From: Vulcanisaeta distributa JCM 11216
GTDB lineage: Archaea; Thermoproteota; Thermoprotei; Thermoproteales; Thermocladiaceae
Assembly (NCBI RefSeq): GCF_001315985.1
Contig: NZ_BBBI01000007.1
Coordinates: 1 to 64,000 of the forward strand
DNA length: 64,000 nt
Reading direction: 5' to 3'
Below, in pieces: positions 21,424 through 32,011 of this stretch; positions within the stretch are counted from its first letter, which is position 1, and each line of letters starts with the position of its first letter. Both the position numbers and the translations under genes were made by a program. The notes under the pieces were generated by a model. The model saw nothing but the letters and a program-made list of their open reading frames with translations. It ran no database searches and was not told the DNA's origin.

Positions 21424-22673
21424 CTATAAATTATTGATATTGACCTATCTAATAATTTATCCACGAAATCCACGTACTCGGTGGCGCCCACTTTCATGGC
21501 GTCCTCAATTATCGAAATTAACCTACCTGGGTCATTCATAAGTAACTGCGACAAACCATAAATCTGGCCTAACTTACTCGGTGAGTCCATGGAGAAGGCC
21601 AACCTGGCCCTTATCCTCTCCCTAGCGAAGCTTAGCTCATCCTCGCTAGGTCTCTCCATAATTAATTCCCCAATCCTTGCGATTACCCTGTCGGGGGGGT
21701 CCTTAACATTATAAATGATTATTGAGTATAGGTTATTCATGTACGTCACCTCATAATAACTATAAACAGCGTCTCCAAGGCCCTCCTCAACAAGCCTATA
21801 GAGCCTTGATGACCTTGGGACCGCCATGGGTTCCCTACTCGTTAGGCCATATGCAAAGGCCCTATCGCCCGAAACTACGAAATCCATGAGAATAAGCCTT
21901 CTCAAGCCATCAATGTCATGCATCCCAGGGACCTTGAAGGTTATTAGTAACCTGGGTGTTTCACCACTTGATGCCTTTAACTCAACCCTGACCTTACCCT
22001 GCAATCCATCATCCCAGGGCTTAACGACCCCCCCTGATTCACCGCTAGACCCTATATTGCCGAAGTGCTATTGGCTAGTTCCGTGGCTTTATCCTCACTT
22101 AACCCGCCGACCACGACCAATACGGCATTACTGGGGTTGTAATAACGCCTATAATACCTAAACAACTCATCCCTGGACACCCTGTTTAGGTCACTTCTCA
22201 AGCCAATGACTGCGTACCTATACGGGTGCGTGTCCCAGGCAATCATCGAGGCCCTATACATGAGCCTGAAGTCTGGGTCATTCTCATTCATATCAAATTC
22301 ACTAAGCACAATCTTCCTCTCAAGCTCGAATTCGCTTGGGTCAAAAACCGCATTTACCATTCTCTTACTCTCAATTTCAAAACCCAACTCGGCGTATTCC
22401 GTGGGCAGCACCTCTACGTAGGCTGTGTAGTCGTAGTTCGTAAAGCCATTAAAATAACCACCAACCCCCCCCTCGATGAGCTCGTCCACGCTACCCTTTA
22501 TTCCCTCAATCCTCCTGAAGAGCATGTGCTCGACTAAGTGTGAGCCCCCCCGAATATACCTGGTACTCATTCTTGGCGCCCACGTTGTAAAACATGTAAA
22601 TTGCAACAACATCAACGGGCATGTAGTGAGTAATTACTGTTAGTCCATTACCCAACCTGGAGATACGCACCAT
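21420..22673 (-). CDS. M16-family zinc peptidase, catalytic subunit, frame broken
   Basis: The start at ATG 22673 gives MVRISRLGNGLTVITHYMP, a typical M16 N-terminus. The zinc motif HxxEH is seen in SHLVEHMLF, and the third ligand region in ERKIVLSEFDMNENDPD. The pieces are 22506-22673 (N-terminus), 22052-22615 and 21420-22004, with breaks at the run near 22545 and near 22030-22060. The rest has YRRYYNPSNAVLVVVGG and a second domain with ITFKVPGMHD. It could be an oligopeptidase or processing protease; no signal peptide is seen, so it is likely cytosolic. Confidence 0.8.
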
Positions 22674-22955
22674 ACAAAAGGGTAATAAGGCAGTGGCCAT
22701 AAAAGGATTGCGAGTGATGAGTTCGCGAAATGATGAATAACCAGTTCTATACTGAAGCAATAATTCCCCTTAATTAAGACCCAGGGATAAGGCTTTTTAC
22801 CTTTAATTCATGGTTAATTTAAGTGACGAGTTTAGAGCCCACTGATTAATGCCTGTAAAGGGTGATGAGTGGCTGAGTGCTGATTAATAATTTATTGAGA
22901 AATGGTATAATAATTTAAGGAAATTTTAGAAAAGTGAAATGGATAAGAGGAGAAA

Positions 22956-23267
22956 CTAGTCCACAAGTTCTATCTCGATTTTTATGTTCTCAGGCACCCT
23001 CATCCTCATTAACTGCCTAATGGCCCTCTCATCAGCGTCCATGTCTATTAATCGCTTATAGATCCTCATCTCCCAATGGTCATACGTGTGGTATCCCTGC
23101 CCACTCGGTGCCCTCCTAACAGTGACCAACAACCTCTTCCTGGGTAGTGGTATTGGCCCTGAGACCTTAACGCCGAGTTTCTTGGCTATGCCCACTATTT
23201 CACTGGCTAGGTTATCAACCTGCTTACTGTCTGTTCCCCAAATGCGTATTCGCGCCTTTCTCGGCAT
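22956..23267 (-). CDS. rps10: Small ribosomal subunit protein uS10
   Basis: 103 residues, intact and of normal archaeal length. It starts MPRKARIRIWGTD, has the KVSGPIPLPRKRLLVTVRRAP loop region and ends IEIELVD. It lies 6 bases after the EF-1 alpha gene on the same strand, the conserved archaeal arrangement, so the two are co-transcribed. Confidence 0.96.
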   Translation of the reverse strand: MPRKARIRIWGTDSKQVDNLASEIVGIAKKLGVKVSGPIPLPRKRLLVTVRRAPSGQGYHTYDHWEMRIYKRLIDMDADERAIRQLMRMRVPENIKIEIELVD

Positions 23268-23273
23268 TAATCA

Positions 23274-24615
23274 TCACGCCTTAATTTCAACCTTCTTCGG
23301 CTTAATCTCGATTATCTGGCCCGCGGCTATTGTCCTACCCATGTCCCTGAGGGCAAACCTACCAAGCCCTGGGAAGTCACTGTACTTCTCAACAACCACA
23401 TCCTTGAGCGGCTTAAGCCTAACAACGGCCACATCACCCTGCTTAATGAACTGGGGCTTCTGCTCCACGGTCTGTCCAGTCCTTGGGTCCAGCCTAGCGA
23501 TTATCTCGATTATCTGTGCCGGCACGGTTGCTGTGTGCACATGTAGCACTGGTGTGTATCCAGGGCCTATTGCCGTTGGATGCCATAGCACTGCCAGCCT
23601 CGCCACAATTTCCTCAGCAACTGTTGGTGGGTTGGCTAGGTGACCCATCACGTCACCCCTCTTTACGTCCTCCTTCTCAATACCCCCCCTAACGTTAATA
23701 CCAACGTTGTCTCCTGGTTGTGCCTGCTCTAGCTTCATGTGGTGGGTCTCAATGCTCCTGACATCGCCGACCTTTGCGGGTGGCATAACGACGACCCTAT
23801 CACCAACCTTCAACACGCCGGTTTCGATTCTGCCGACAACCACCGTACCGGCTCCAGTTATTGTGTAAACGTCCTGTATTGGTAATCTGAATGGCTTGTC
23901 AACGGGTCTCGGTGGCGGCTGTATTGCGTCCAGGGCCTCTATTAGGTTGGTCCGTTGTACCATGGCATGTTCTGGCTCTTCTCCTTGATATTATCGCCCT
24001 TCAGGGCGCTGACGGGTATGAAGGGCACCTTTGATGGGTCATAGCGAGAAGCTTCATGAACTTGCTAACCTCGGCCTTGATTTGCTCATACCTCTTCTGG
24101 TCATAATTAACAACGTCCATCTTATTAACAACCACTATTATCTGCCTAATACCCAACGTGGCGGCTAGGAATAGGTGTTCCCTGGTCTGCCCCCCCTGTG
24201 GGCCAATGCCTGTCTCGAACTCACCAGGTCTTGCAGATACAACGAGCATGGCAGCATCCGCCTGGCTTGCACCGACTATCATGTTCTTTATGAAGTCCCT
24301 GTGGCCTGGCAGGTCTATGATTGTTATGAAGTACTTGGGAGTCTCGAAGCCTACGTGCATTGCCTCAATCGTGACACCCCCCCTCTCCCTCTCCTCCTTC
24401 AGCCTGTCCGTTACCCAGGCATAGACGAAGTCCTCCTTACCCATCTTCTTGGCTTGTTCCTCAAGCTCCTTGAAGCCCTTCTCATCGACGTAGCCAGTAA
24501 CCACCAGTAGATGACCTACCAATGTTGATTTGCCGTGGTCCACATGCCCTATAACAGCTAGGTTAAGGTGTGGCTTTTGTAAAGCCGACTCCTTAGGCTT
24601 CAGTATTAGGCTCAT
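23274..24615 (-). CDS. tuf: Translation elongation factor EF-1 alpha, two frame breaks
   Basis: GTPase delivering aminoacyl-tRNA to the ribosome. Domain 1 has [12 protein letters not shown] (P-loop), ERERG-VTIEA (switch I), [11 protein letters not shown] (switch II) and NKMD (base recognition). Domains 2 and 3 have [35 protein letters not shown] and KSGDVAIV-like [12 protein letters not shown]. Two single bases are missing, near 24042 and near 23955, and several 7-base runs add residues, for example ERERGGVT and PQGGQT. Start chosen at ATG 24615 ([17 protein letters not shown]), since the in-frame TTG upstream adds nothing conserved. As an essential gene it shows that the breaks are errors. 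Confidence 0.95.
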
Positions 24616-24690
24616 ACTTATCAAGACCGAGTTATGAATGAGTTAATAAATTTTTAGGTTTTTAATAACGAAGAACCTAGGGAAACAGGC

Positions 24691-25142
24691 TCAGGATAAC
24701 CTCTGCCTAAGCTTCTCCACGCTGTCCTGGACTATTTTCTGAGCCACCGGGTCCAGCACCCTGGCGCCCATAGAACCTATTAAGCCGCCGACGTTTCCAT
24801 CGAAGTACCAATTAACCCTAGTCCTACCTGGGCTCGGTTCCTCAAGTTTGAAGCCAATCTCGAAGTCCATGGTGCTCTGCATGCCCGTGCCCCCCTACCA
24901 ACAACCCTGGCGCTCTCTGGCGGCTTCTTCTCGGCGAATTTGGCGGTTATGTTTATCGTACCCTTAATAGCCCCAACACCCATGCTAGCCTTAACCCTGA
25001 AGTTATCGGGGGGGTCAACCACGTCAACAGACTCAACGCCTGGTATTATAGAGGCTATGTTCCTCGGGTCAACGAGGAAGTTATAAACCACATCCCTAGG
25101 CTTATTAACCTCAAAGGAACCATCATAGTGAACCCTCGCCAT
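24691..25142 (-). CDS. coxG: CoxG-type SRPBCC protein, frame broken
   Basis: About 150 residues of the CoxG/SRPBCC fold: YDGSFEVNKPRDVVYNFL, DPRNIASIIPGVESVDV, GTINITAKFAEKKPPESARV, GTGMQSTMDFEIGF, and the family hallmark VGGLIGSMGARVLDPVAQKI near the end. The start at ATG 25142 fits. A C run near 24888-24893 (6, where 4 is expected) shifts the frame. CoxG proteins go with molybdenum hydroxylases of the CO-dehydrogenase type and may help membrane attachment or maturation. The nearby coxSML genes support that here. Confidence 0.8.
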
Positions 25143-25188
25143 ACAGCAGGTCAATGCTGAACTCATTTATAAGTAATTCTAACGGTAC

Positions 25189-26292
25189 TTAAATCAATAG
25201 GGTGATTATTGAGATCACGCAGGACATGATTAGTGATGCGGGTATGGCTATGAACCCAGTGTTGAGGCCGTACACCGATATTAATATTGACAATAGGTAA
25301 TTAATTAGGCCACCTAATGAACTAGCTATGTGGTATGAAACGCCTGAACTAACATGCCTAATATCGCTCCTAAATAGTGATACCAGATATAGTGATTGGG
25401 GGGGCGTATAGGCTAATGCATCGGCTATACCAAATAAGATAAATAGTAATAATGGCTGCACCCTAAACATTAATGCATTTATTAATGCGAAAATTACGTA
25501 CCCAAGCACCAACACCTTAACAGGCCCTGCCCGAGTCATTACGGCCGACGTTATTAACGTGAATATTAATAGGGAGATTGTGGCTGCGATTATTAGGTTT
25601 GAAATCCCATACTCATTAAAATATATTAGGAGTACGGAGGTATATACGTAGAAGCTGGAGCTTTCACCGAACTTAACGCCAATCGCCCTCACGACCTTCC
25701 AGGCATCCTCAATACGGAGGGTGGGCCTCCAATTAATGGGTTTGGCGCCCTCGGCAAGCGCCAGGATTATTATGGCTGATGAAAGGCTTAGTAGTGACCC
25801 CATCAACAATGCCAAACGCCAATTAATAACGGCAAAGGCCGTCAATAGCATACCCAATGGCACGCCGAGCTGTATTAAACTCGTTAGGAACCTGCCAACA
25901 CTACCTCTCACGGATTCGTAGGTCAGTATCGATGCCGAGGCCCACTCGCCGCCGATGGAGAGTCCCTGGGCGATCCTTAGGACTATTAATTCATACGCAG
26001 TGTACCATGTTCTTTCAATGATCGAGATTAATAGTGTCGAGACACCCATGATAATGAGAGTCAGCACCAGTGATGCCTTGCTTGAGAATTTATCACCGAT
26101 TATGCCGAATACGTATGCACCAATGGGTCTCGCAATGAATGCTACAAATATTGTCGTGAAGGATAATAATACGCCCAAATGTAGTGCTGACTTCGTTAGT
26201 ATTATTGATGCAACAACATTGTAGGCTAGGAAGTTATACCATATAGACACCGTGCTCACCACGCTGAATAATGCCACTACTAAATTCCTCAT
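25189..26292 (-). CDS. MFS transporter of the metabolite-symporter type, intact
   Basis: 367 residues with about 11-12 hydrophobic helices. It shows FVAFIARPIGAYVFGIIGDKFSSKASLVLT (the loop 2-3 region, residues about 48-78; key residues RPIGA and G-D-K) and RIAQGLSIGGEWASASI, typical of the metabolite:H+ symporter group (shikimate, citrate, alpha-ketoglutarate type). It is a plasma membrane importer of an organic acid or similar substrate. Shorter than the usual 430 residues, mainly at the N-terminus and in the central loop. The substrate cannot be told from sequence. It sits between coxG and a VKOR gene. Confidence 0.75.
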   Translation of the reverse strand: MRNLVVALFSVVSTVSIWYNFLAYNVVASIILTKSALHLGVLLSFTTIFVAFIARPIGAYVFGIIGDKFSSKASLVLTLIIMGVSTLLISIIERTWYTAYELIVLRIAQGLSIGGEWASASILTYESVRGSVGRFLTSLIQLGVPLGMLLTAFAVINWRLALLMGSLLSLSSAIIILALAEGAKPINWRPTLRIEDAWKVVRAIGVKFGESSSFYVYTSVLLIYFNEYGISNLIIAATISLLIFTLITSAVMTRAGPVKVLVLGYVIFALINALMFRVQPLLLFILFGIADALAYTPPQSLYLVSLFRSDIRHVSSGVSYHIASSLGGLINYLLSILISVYGLNTGFIAIPASLIMSCVISIITLLI

Positions 26293-26345
26293 GCGTTTAA
26301 TCTTAATATTAAATCTGGGCTCTTGAATATTGCGGATTAACCCAC

Positions 26346-26762
26346 CTACGGATTAATTATTATCAATAGCGTGGTTAGTAGTAGGATTATGTCCGTGGTT
26401 AAGCAATACATGCAATAAGCCCTGTGGCTCACCTGTAGGTATATTCCGTAAACACCAATTAGTAGGTCAATCATTGATAGGAACAATGCAATCATTAGCA
26501 TGTTCATCATTATTAGGAGACCTATTAGGAATAGAACAATGGCAGCCCCCCCAACGGCTAGTAATAGCCTAATCCTCCTTGGCACTATGAAGTTAAACCT
26601 ATCACAATGAAAAACGCCGGGTAGGCACACATTCACGTACCTAATATTCTCATACGTGTAGTACGTCATTAGTCCTGAACCAATCAGTGGTATTACGGCG
26701 AGTAATGGTGTCATTGAAACGCCTAAAGAAACACGTATTAAAATCAGGATTGATTTGTGCAA
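26346..26762 (-). CDS. VKOR-family membrane thiol oxidoreductase
   Basis: 138-residue membrane protein with about four helices. Two cysteines lie in the first outside loop (CLPGVFHC, spacing C-x6-C) and a CMYC pair sits at the start of the last helix (YCMYCLTTDIILL), the pattern of vitamin K epoxide reductase homologues. In archaea these reoxidise a DsbA/thioredoxin-like partner and pass electrons to quinone, making disulfide bonds outside the membrane. A start further in at the ATG for MTPLLAVIPLIG (26714) is possible. A partner thioredoxin-fold gene is not beside it. Confidence 0.75.
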   Translation of the reverse strand: MHKSILILIRVSLGVSMTPLLAVIPLIGSGLMTYYTYENIRYVNVCLPGVFHCDRFNFIVPRRIRLLLAVGGAAIVLFLIGLLIMMNMLMIALFLSMIDLLIGVYGIYLQVSHRAYCMYCLTTDIILLLTTLLIIINP

Positions 26763-26800
26763 TATGCTATCTAATACATTATTAAATTAGTGAATGCCCA

Positions 26801-27331
26801 CTAGGACCTAATTATATAAAGTATGTGAGGTAATTCCTGAAGTATTATCTCAAGCCCTGTCTTAACACCATCCGGCGAGCCGGGTAGGGCCACTATTAAC
26901 TTACCCCCTGCGATGCCGGCCGTGGCCCTCGTCATTATCACGCCAGTACCAATCTTCTGATAACTAACCTGCCTAAACAACTCACCAAAGCCCTCAAGCT
27001 CCTTCTCAAAGAGTGGCCTAAGGGCCTCTATCGTCACGTCACTCCTGGCGAGGCCTGTACCACCTGTGAGTACTATCACATCCACGTCATCACGAAGGAG
27101 TAGGGAGTCGACGAGCGAGCGTATCATGACCAGGTCATCCTTAATCAACTCCCTACCAACAACCCTATGCCCAGCCTGCCTGAGCATGGACTCCGCCAGG
27201 TCCCCCCCTGATTCATCGGTGTATTGTTGACCACTCACCTTTGCGTTATAGCGTGATGTGGACACTGTTATCACGAAGAAATTAGCAGTCTTAGGACCAG
27301 CCTCCCTATGTATTGTTCTTGGCACACTCAT
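26801..27331 (-). CDS. moaB: Molybdopterin adenylyltransferase MoaB/Mog, intact
   Basis: Adenylylates molybdopterin before molybdenum insertion (moco or tungsten cofactor). It has FFVITVSTSRY, DESGGDLAESML (ESGDL with an added Gly), DDVDVIVLTGGTGLARSDVT and LPGSPDGVKTGLE. Length of about 176 residues is typical. The start at ATG 27331 is preferred over the GTG 12 bases upstream because of a TATA-like TAAATACTAAATC about 25 bases before it. It fits the neighbouring molybdenum hydroxylase genes. Confidence 0.9.
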   Translation of the reverse strand: MSVPRTIHREAGPKTANFFVITVSTSRYNAKVSGQQYTDESGGDLAESMLRQAGHRVVGRELIKDDLVMIRSLVDSLLLRDDVDVIVLTGGTGLARSDVTIEALRPLFEKELEGFGELFRQVSYQKIGTGVIMTRATAGIAGGKLIVALPGSPDGVKTGLEIILQELPHILYIIRS

Positions 27332-27439
27332 TGAAGAAAGCACCTCATGATTTAGTATTTAAGGACTTCATCTGGCTTACGCATAATTATTCATTAACCG
27401 CGTAAAAACACTTATTTAGTCCAGCTAATCAACAAGTCG

Positions 27440-28252
27440 ATGTCTTCCTGCGAATTCTTCAGGGCCTTAACTAAGGCTGGTTCAGAGAGTGATAGAATGG
27501 TTATTGTTAAAATGTTTGTTGGCGATAATGCGCTATCCGACATAATAGTTAATGGAAAGTCACTACTCGGCATTACGACCAATAAGGAGGTACTGGAACT
27601 GGCCGGCAAGGCATTGACTGAGGGGGGGAGGACCGTTGAGACCGTGGTAAACGGCATTAAGGTGATTTTAGAACCGGTGGAACCAAGGCCTACGGTCATC
27701 GTTGTTGGCTCGGGGGGGCTTATAGCCAAGGCCCTTGTTGATGTTGGTAATGCCATTGGCTATTACGTGGCCGTTGTAGGGAACGGTGACGTAGATAAGG
27801 ACCGCTTTAGCAATGCGCACTTCATAAGTAATGACCTCAGGGACCTCGAGAGACTCGTTGATGAGAACTCCATCATAATAATAGCAAATGAGGGTGGCAA
27901 GCCGTATGATACCGAGGCCCTCTACATAGCCCTTAAGCACAATGCAAAGTTCATAGGCCTACTCGCCAGCCAGAGGAGGGCTGCCGTGATGATTGCGGAT
28001 ATGGTTAGGAGGGGGTTAAGCCTTGACTACGTATTAAGTAAGTTGCACTCACCCGTTGGGCTTGACATTGGGGCTAAGACTGCAGGCGAAATAGCCCTTA
28101 GCATACTCGCCGAGGTTATGATGTTCATGAGAAACGCAAGTGGTAAACCAATGCGTGAGGTTAAGGATCCGAGGAAGTTCGTAAAGGATGCCCTTGAGGG
28201 TAGGATACAGGAGCAATCATGTTCCTGGAGACCCACTGAATTTAAGTTGTGA
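27440..28252 (+). CDS. XdhC/CoxI-family molybdenum enzyme maturation factor, intact
   Basis: 270 residues. The XdhC/CoxI N-terminal domain is followed by a Rossmann-like domain with VIVVGSGG-LIAKALVDVGNAIGYYV, NAHFISNDLRDLERLVD, FIGLLASQRRAAVMI and the hallmark LHSPVGLDIGAKTAGEIALSILAEV. XdhC binds the molybdenum cofactor, helps sulfuration and inserts it into xanthine-dehydrogenase-type enzymes. It lies next to coxS (convergent) and the cofactor gene moaB. The 7-G run at 27712 adds one Gly to GSGLIAK. Confidence 0.85.
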   Translation: MSSCEFFRALTKAGSESDRMVIVKMFVGDNALSDIIVNGKSLLGITTNKEVLELAGKALTEGGRTVETVVNGIKVILEPVEPRPTVIVVGSGGLIAKALVDVGNAIGYYVAVVGNGDVDKDRFSNAHFISNDLRDLERLVDENSIIIIANEGGKPYDTEALYIALKHNAKFIGLLASQRRAAVMIADMVRRGLSLDYVLSKLHSPVGLDIGAKTAGEIALSILAEVMMFMRNASGKPMREVKDPRKFVKDALEGRIQEQSCSWRPTEFKL

Positions 28253-28264
28253 ATTTGTCTCGAC

Positions 28265-28792
28265 TTACTGCATCGTTTTCAACTCTCTCAACCTCTGAAC
28301 GGCTAATTTAACGGCCTCGATAATGTTCTGGTAGCCAGTACACCTGCATAGGTTTCCCGACAGACCCCCCCTCCTAATCTCCTCCTCTGTTGGGTTGGGG
28401 GGGTTCTCACTCAATAGCCAGTAGGTCTCCATTATAAAACCAGGCGTGCAGTAACCACATTGAAGGGCGTGCTTCTCCCAAAAGGCCTCCTGTATCGGGT
28501 GTAGCTTGCCGTCCTTGGCCAAGCCCTCAAGCGTAAGTATCTCAGCGCCATCCGCCTGAACCGCAAGTACTTGGCAGGACTTGACACTAACTCCATTCAT
28601 TATGACCGTGCACGCACCACAATGCCCAGTATCACAGCCAACATGTACACTAGTGAGCCCAAGATCCTCCCTTAGGAAGTGAACGAGTAGTTTCCTTGGT
28701 TCCACCTCCCTCTCGTACCAGACACCGTTGACCTTGACCCTAATCCTAACCCTCTCCTCAGGCCCAACCTTGAGTGTTGCCGCCATGCCCAT
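28265..28792 (-). CDS. coxS: Molybdenum hydroxylase [2Fe-2S] small subunit
   Basis: Electron-transfer subunit with two [2Fe-2S] clusters. The plant-type cluster is in [13 protein letters not shown] plus a later Cys; the second is in CGYCTPGF and CRCTGYQNI, normal for the family. The ATG at 28792 overlaps the coxM stop (ATGA), though a GTG three bases upstream could also be used. Runs near 28365 and 28396 add Gly and Pro in RRGGLSGN and SENPPNP. It transfers electrons from the Mo site in CoxL to FAD in CoxM. Confidence 0.93.
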   Translation of the reverse strand: MGMAATLKVGPEERVRIRVKVNGVWYEREVEPRKLLVHFLREDLGLTSVHVGCDTGHCGACTVIMNGVSVKSCQVLAVQADGAEILTLEGLAKDGKLHPIQEAFWEKHALQCGYCTPGFIMETYWLLSENPPNPTEEEIRRGGLSGNLCRCTGYQNIIEAVKLAVQRLRELKTMQ

Positions 28793-29649
28793 CACCTCGA
28801 CAATGCATTCTTAATAGCCCTCCTAGTCATTACCTTAACCATGGCCCTCTTATACTCGGCTGAGCCCCTAATGTCGCTTATCGGGCTTGACTCCTTCATC
28901 GCCCTTTCAGCCGCGTCCTCAATAACGTCATCCGTTAATTTACGCCCAATCAGGGCCTTCTCGGCCTCGCGGGCTCTAAAAGGCCTGGGCCCCGCGGCCG
29001 TGATTCCAATACCCGCGTCCTCCACTGAACCATCAGGGCTGAGCTTAAGCATTACTGCGACACCGACAACCGCGAAGTCACCGGCCTTACGCTCAAGCTT
29101 AACATATGAGGACTTAACGGTACCGCTTAACCTAGGTATCACGATCTCGCCAAGAACCTCGCCCCTACCTAACACCGTAGTGAATGGACCGGTTATGAAG
29201 TCCTCAACAGGCACCTCCCTAGTTCCTGAGGGACCAAGCACCTTTACAGAAGCCCTAAGCGCTATTAAAGTTGCGGGCCAGTCAGCCGCTGGGTCTGCAT
29301 GAGCCAGAGAACCCGCCATTGTGCCTAGGTTCCTGATTTGAGGATCACCAATCTGTACCGCAGTCTCAGGAAGTGCTGGGTATATTTTCCAGAGGTCACG
29401 ATTAACCTCCACCTGGTGGTGCCTAACCAATGCGCCGATGCGTATCTTATCATTCTCAATGCTTATATACGATAAGTTAGGTACCCTGTTGATATCAACC
29501 AAGTAGGAGGGCCTAACCAACCTAAGCTTTAGCATGGGCATTAGGCTCTGTCCTCCTGCAAGTATTTTGGCATTCTCATCAGCCTCAAGGACCTTCACGG
29601 CCTCCTCCAATGAGTTAACCCTTATGTAACCAAATTTCGGAGGATACAC
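28792..29649 (-). CDS. coxM: Molybdenum hydroxylase FAD subunit, intact
   Basis: 285 residues of the CoxM/xanthine dehydrogenase FAD-domain family. It has [18 protein letters not shown] (FAD pyrophosphate loop), the [11 protein letters not shown] strand, [26 protein letters not shown] (second FAD loop) and the C-terminal [10 protein letters not shown]. The gene precedes coxS in the same operon and diverges from coxL, which is less usual than a single coxMSL operon; together they form one enzyme. Confidence 0.93.
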   Translation of the reverse strand: MYPPKFGYIRVNSLEEAVKVLEADENAKILAGGQSLMPMLKLRLVRPSYLVDINRVPNLSYISIENDKIRIGALVRHHQVEVNRDLWKIYPALPETAVQIGDPQIRNLGTMAGSLAHADPAADWPATLIALRASVKVLGPSGTREVPVEDFITGPFTTVLGRGEVLGEIVIPRLSGTVKSSYVKLERKAGDFAVVGVAVMLKLSPDGSVEDAGIGITAAGPRPFRAREAEKALIGRKLTDDVIEDAAERAMKESSPISDIRGSAEYKRAMVKVMTRRAIKNALSR

Positions 29650-29720
29650 GTTAATGCGGTTACGATCATACTAATTAAGCATTACTTCAATATTCAGTTA
29701 AAGTACTTAAGGCGTAATTA

Positions 29721-29730
29721 CTTATAAAAC
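29721..29730 (+). promoter_or_regulatory. TATA box of coxL
   Basis: CTTATAAAAC lies 24-33 bases before the coxL ATG at 29754, predicting a near-leaderless transcript in the coxM-coxL divergent gap. Confidence 0.5.
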
Positions 29731-29753
29731 ATTATTTACTTACACGTTAATTA

Positions 29754-31963
29754 ATGCCTTACATAGGTGCTCGTATTAAGAGGATCGAGGATCCTAAATT
29801 CATCACCGGCAGTGCCAGGTATGTCGATGACATAGTGTATCCAGGTACGCTTTACATGGCGATACTAAGAAGTGCAGTCCCCCCATGCGAGGCTTCTTAG
29901 GGTTGATTACGAAGATGCATTAAAAATTCCAGGGGGGGTTATTGGCGTCATAACGGGATTAAACATTAATGTTGAGAATAGGCCTAGGAATTTTCCCATG
30001 GCTAAGGATGAGATTCTATACGTGGGTCAACCAATAGCTGCCGTGGTTGCGGAGGATAGGTATAAGGCCTATGACGCCCTTGATTATATACAGGTTGATT
30101 ATGAGCCATTACCTGCTGTGGTTAACCCAGAGGAGGCCGTTAAGGATGATGTAAAGGCTGTGGAGGGCATAAGTAATATCGGCTATAGGTGGACATATAG
30201 GGCTGGAAACCCGGAGGAGGAATTGGGAAAGAGCGATGTCGTTATTGAGGCAAAACTCGAAATCGGTAGAGTTTACCCAGCCGCGATGGAGCCCAGGGGG
30301 GGATTGCTATCGGTGTACCAGGAGGGAAGGTTGACGGTTTACGCCTCGACACAGGCACCGCATTATATGCGTAAGTTCCTCCTTGATGCATTCAAGAGTT
30401 ATGTCAGTGATATAAGGGTTGTTCAAGCCGACACCGGTGGTGCCTTTGGCTCGAAGATGTTCCCATACCCTGAGGACTACATAGTCACTTACGCAAGCAT
30501 TATCTACAGAAGGCCCGTTAAGTGGGTAGCCACTAGACGTGAGGATTTATTGAGTACATACCATAGCAGGGCCCAGATACATAGGATTAAGGCTGGATTT
30601 ACGAGGAATGGTGAATGGAGGGCATTGATTGATGAATTGATAATAGACCTGGGTGTGGCAACCCATGGCTATTACCTGGCCGACATAACGTCCACGTTGA
30701 TAACAGGCCCCCTATAAACTCAGGAATGTGCTTGTGGAGGTGTACGGCGTCAAAACAAACAAAACACCGCTTGACCAGTATAGGGGGGGGCTGGTAGGCC
30801 TGAAGCTGCCTTTGTTTATGAGAGGATAATGGACATGGCTGCTGATGAGTTAGGAATGGACCCCCCCATAGAGATAAGGAGGAGGAACCTAGTGACGGAG
30901 CTACCCTACACTAACCCATTTAATCATAAGTATGATAGCGGTAACTACCTACACCTACTCAGTATTGCCGAGGGTTATTACAGGGATTTTGAGAAGAAGG
31001 CCGAGGAATTAAGAAACAGGCAGAAGGGCCGGTGTTGGCCTGTCATTTTACATAGAGCAGAATAACTTTGGCCCGTGGGAATCTGCATCAGTTAGGGTTA
31101 AGTCTGATGGTAAGGTCCTCGTGATAATCGGCGCGGCACCCCATGGGCAGGGTGATGCAACCGCCATAGCGCAGATAGTGGCTGATGAACTCGGCATCGA
31201 CATAAGCCAGGTGGAGGTTTCATGGGGGGGCGACACCGAACTTATTGGTGAAGGCTTTGGCACGTTTGGCAGTAGGACACTGACACTGGCCGGTAATGCC
31301 GCATTGCTTGCTGCGAGGAAGCTTAAGGATAAGCTTAGGAGGGTTGGCGCCGCGCTGATGGGTGTTAATTACGAGGATGTGGTTTATGAAAATGGTGTTG
31401 TTAGGGATACTAAAAGCGGTAAGTCATTAAGCATTGAGGATATAGCGAACGCATTAACCACAAGTGTTGGTGGTACATGGACATACCCAGTCGAGCCATC
31501 GCTTGAGGAGACGGCCTATTTTGGCTTAAGTGGCTATACATATCCGTATGGCTCTCATGTAGCCTTAGTTGAGGTTACCGAGGAGGGGTTGGTTAAGGTC
31601 CTCGATTACGTGGCTATCGACGATATTGGCATGGTGGTCAACCCAATGCTCGCTGAGGGTCAGGTAATTGGTGGAGTTATCCAGGGCTTTGGTGAGGTCG
31701 TCCTAGAGGAGGTTAGGTATGATAATGACGGCAATCCACTTACACAAACCTTCAGTGAGTACTGGATACCAACGATAATGGAGTCCTTTAACGTTAAGTG
31801 GTATTACCTCGAAGAGGGCAAATCCAATGCGCCACTGCCAACTAAGGGCATTGCCGAGGGACCTCTGATTGGTGTATTGCCGGCATTAACGAGGGCTGTG
31901 GAGAATGCCGTTGGTAGAAGAATCACGAAGATACCCATAGACCCATCATTATTGGTTAGATAG
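29754..31963 (+). CDS. Molybdenum hydroxylase large subunit, aldehyde-oxidoreductase type, frame broken
   Basis: Binds the molybdopterin cofactor. The ATG at 29754 gives YIGARIKRIEDPKFITGSARYVDD, then a break at a C run near 29884, HARLLRVDYEDALKIPG, PGTGGAFG-type VQADTGGAFGSKM, breaks near 30715 and 30783-31040, DQYRG-AGRPEAAFVYERIMD, then GTFGSRTLTLAG, and the catalytic Glu region GIAEGPLIG near the end. The active-site loop is YRGAGRPE, seen in form II CoxL and aldehyde oxidoreductases; true CO dehydrogenase has AYRCSFR. So an aldehyde such as glyceraldehyde is a likelier substrate than CO. A crenarchaeal glyceraldehyde oxidoreductase is one fit. Confidence 0.85.
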
Positions 31964-32011
31964 TGTGCTACGGGCTCTACTTTTTATTTAGGGTGATTTA
32001 ATCCTTAGTAC

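Noticed and set aside
22855-22890. C/D-box small RNA (GTGATGAG followed by CTGA)
   Set aside because: The boxes are only a few bases apart, leaving no room for a guide, and no closing stem forms.
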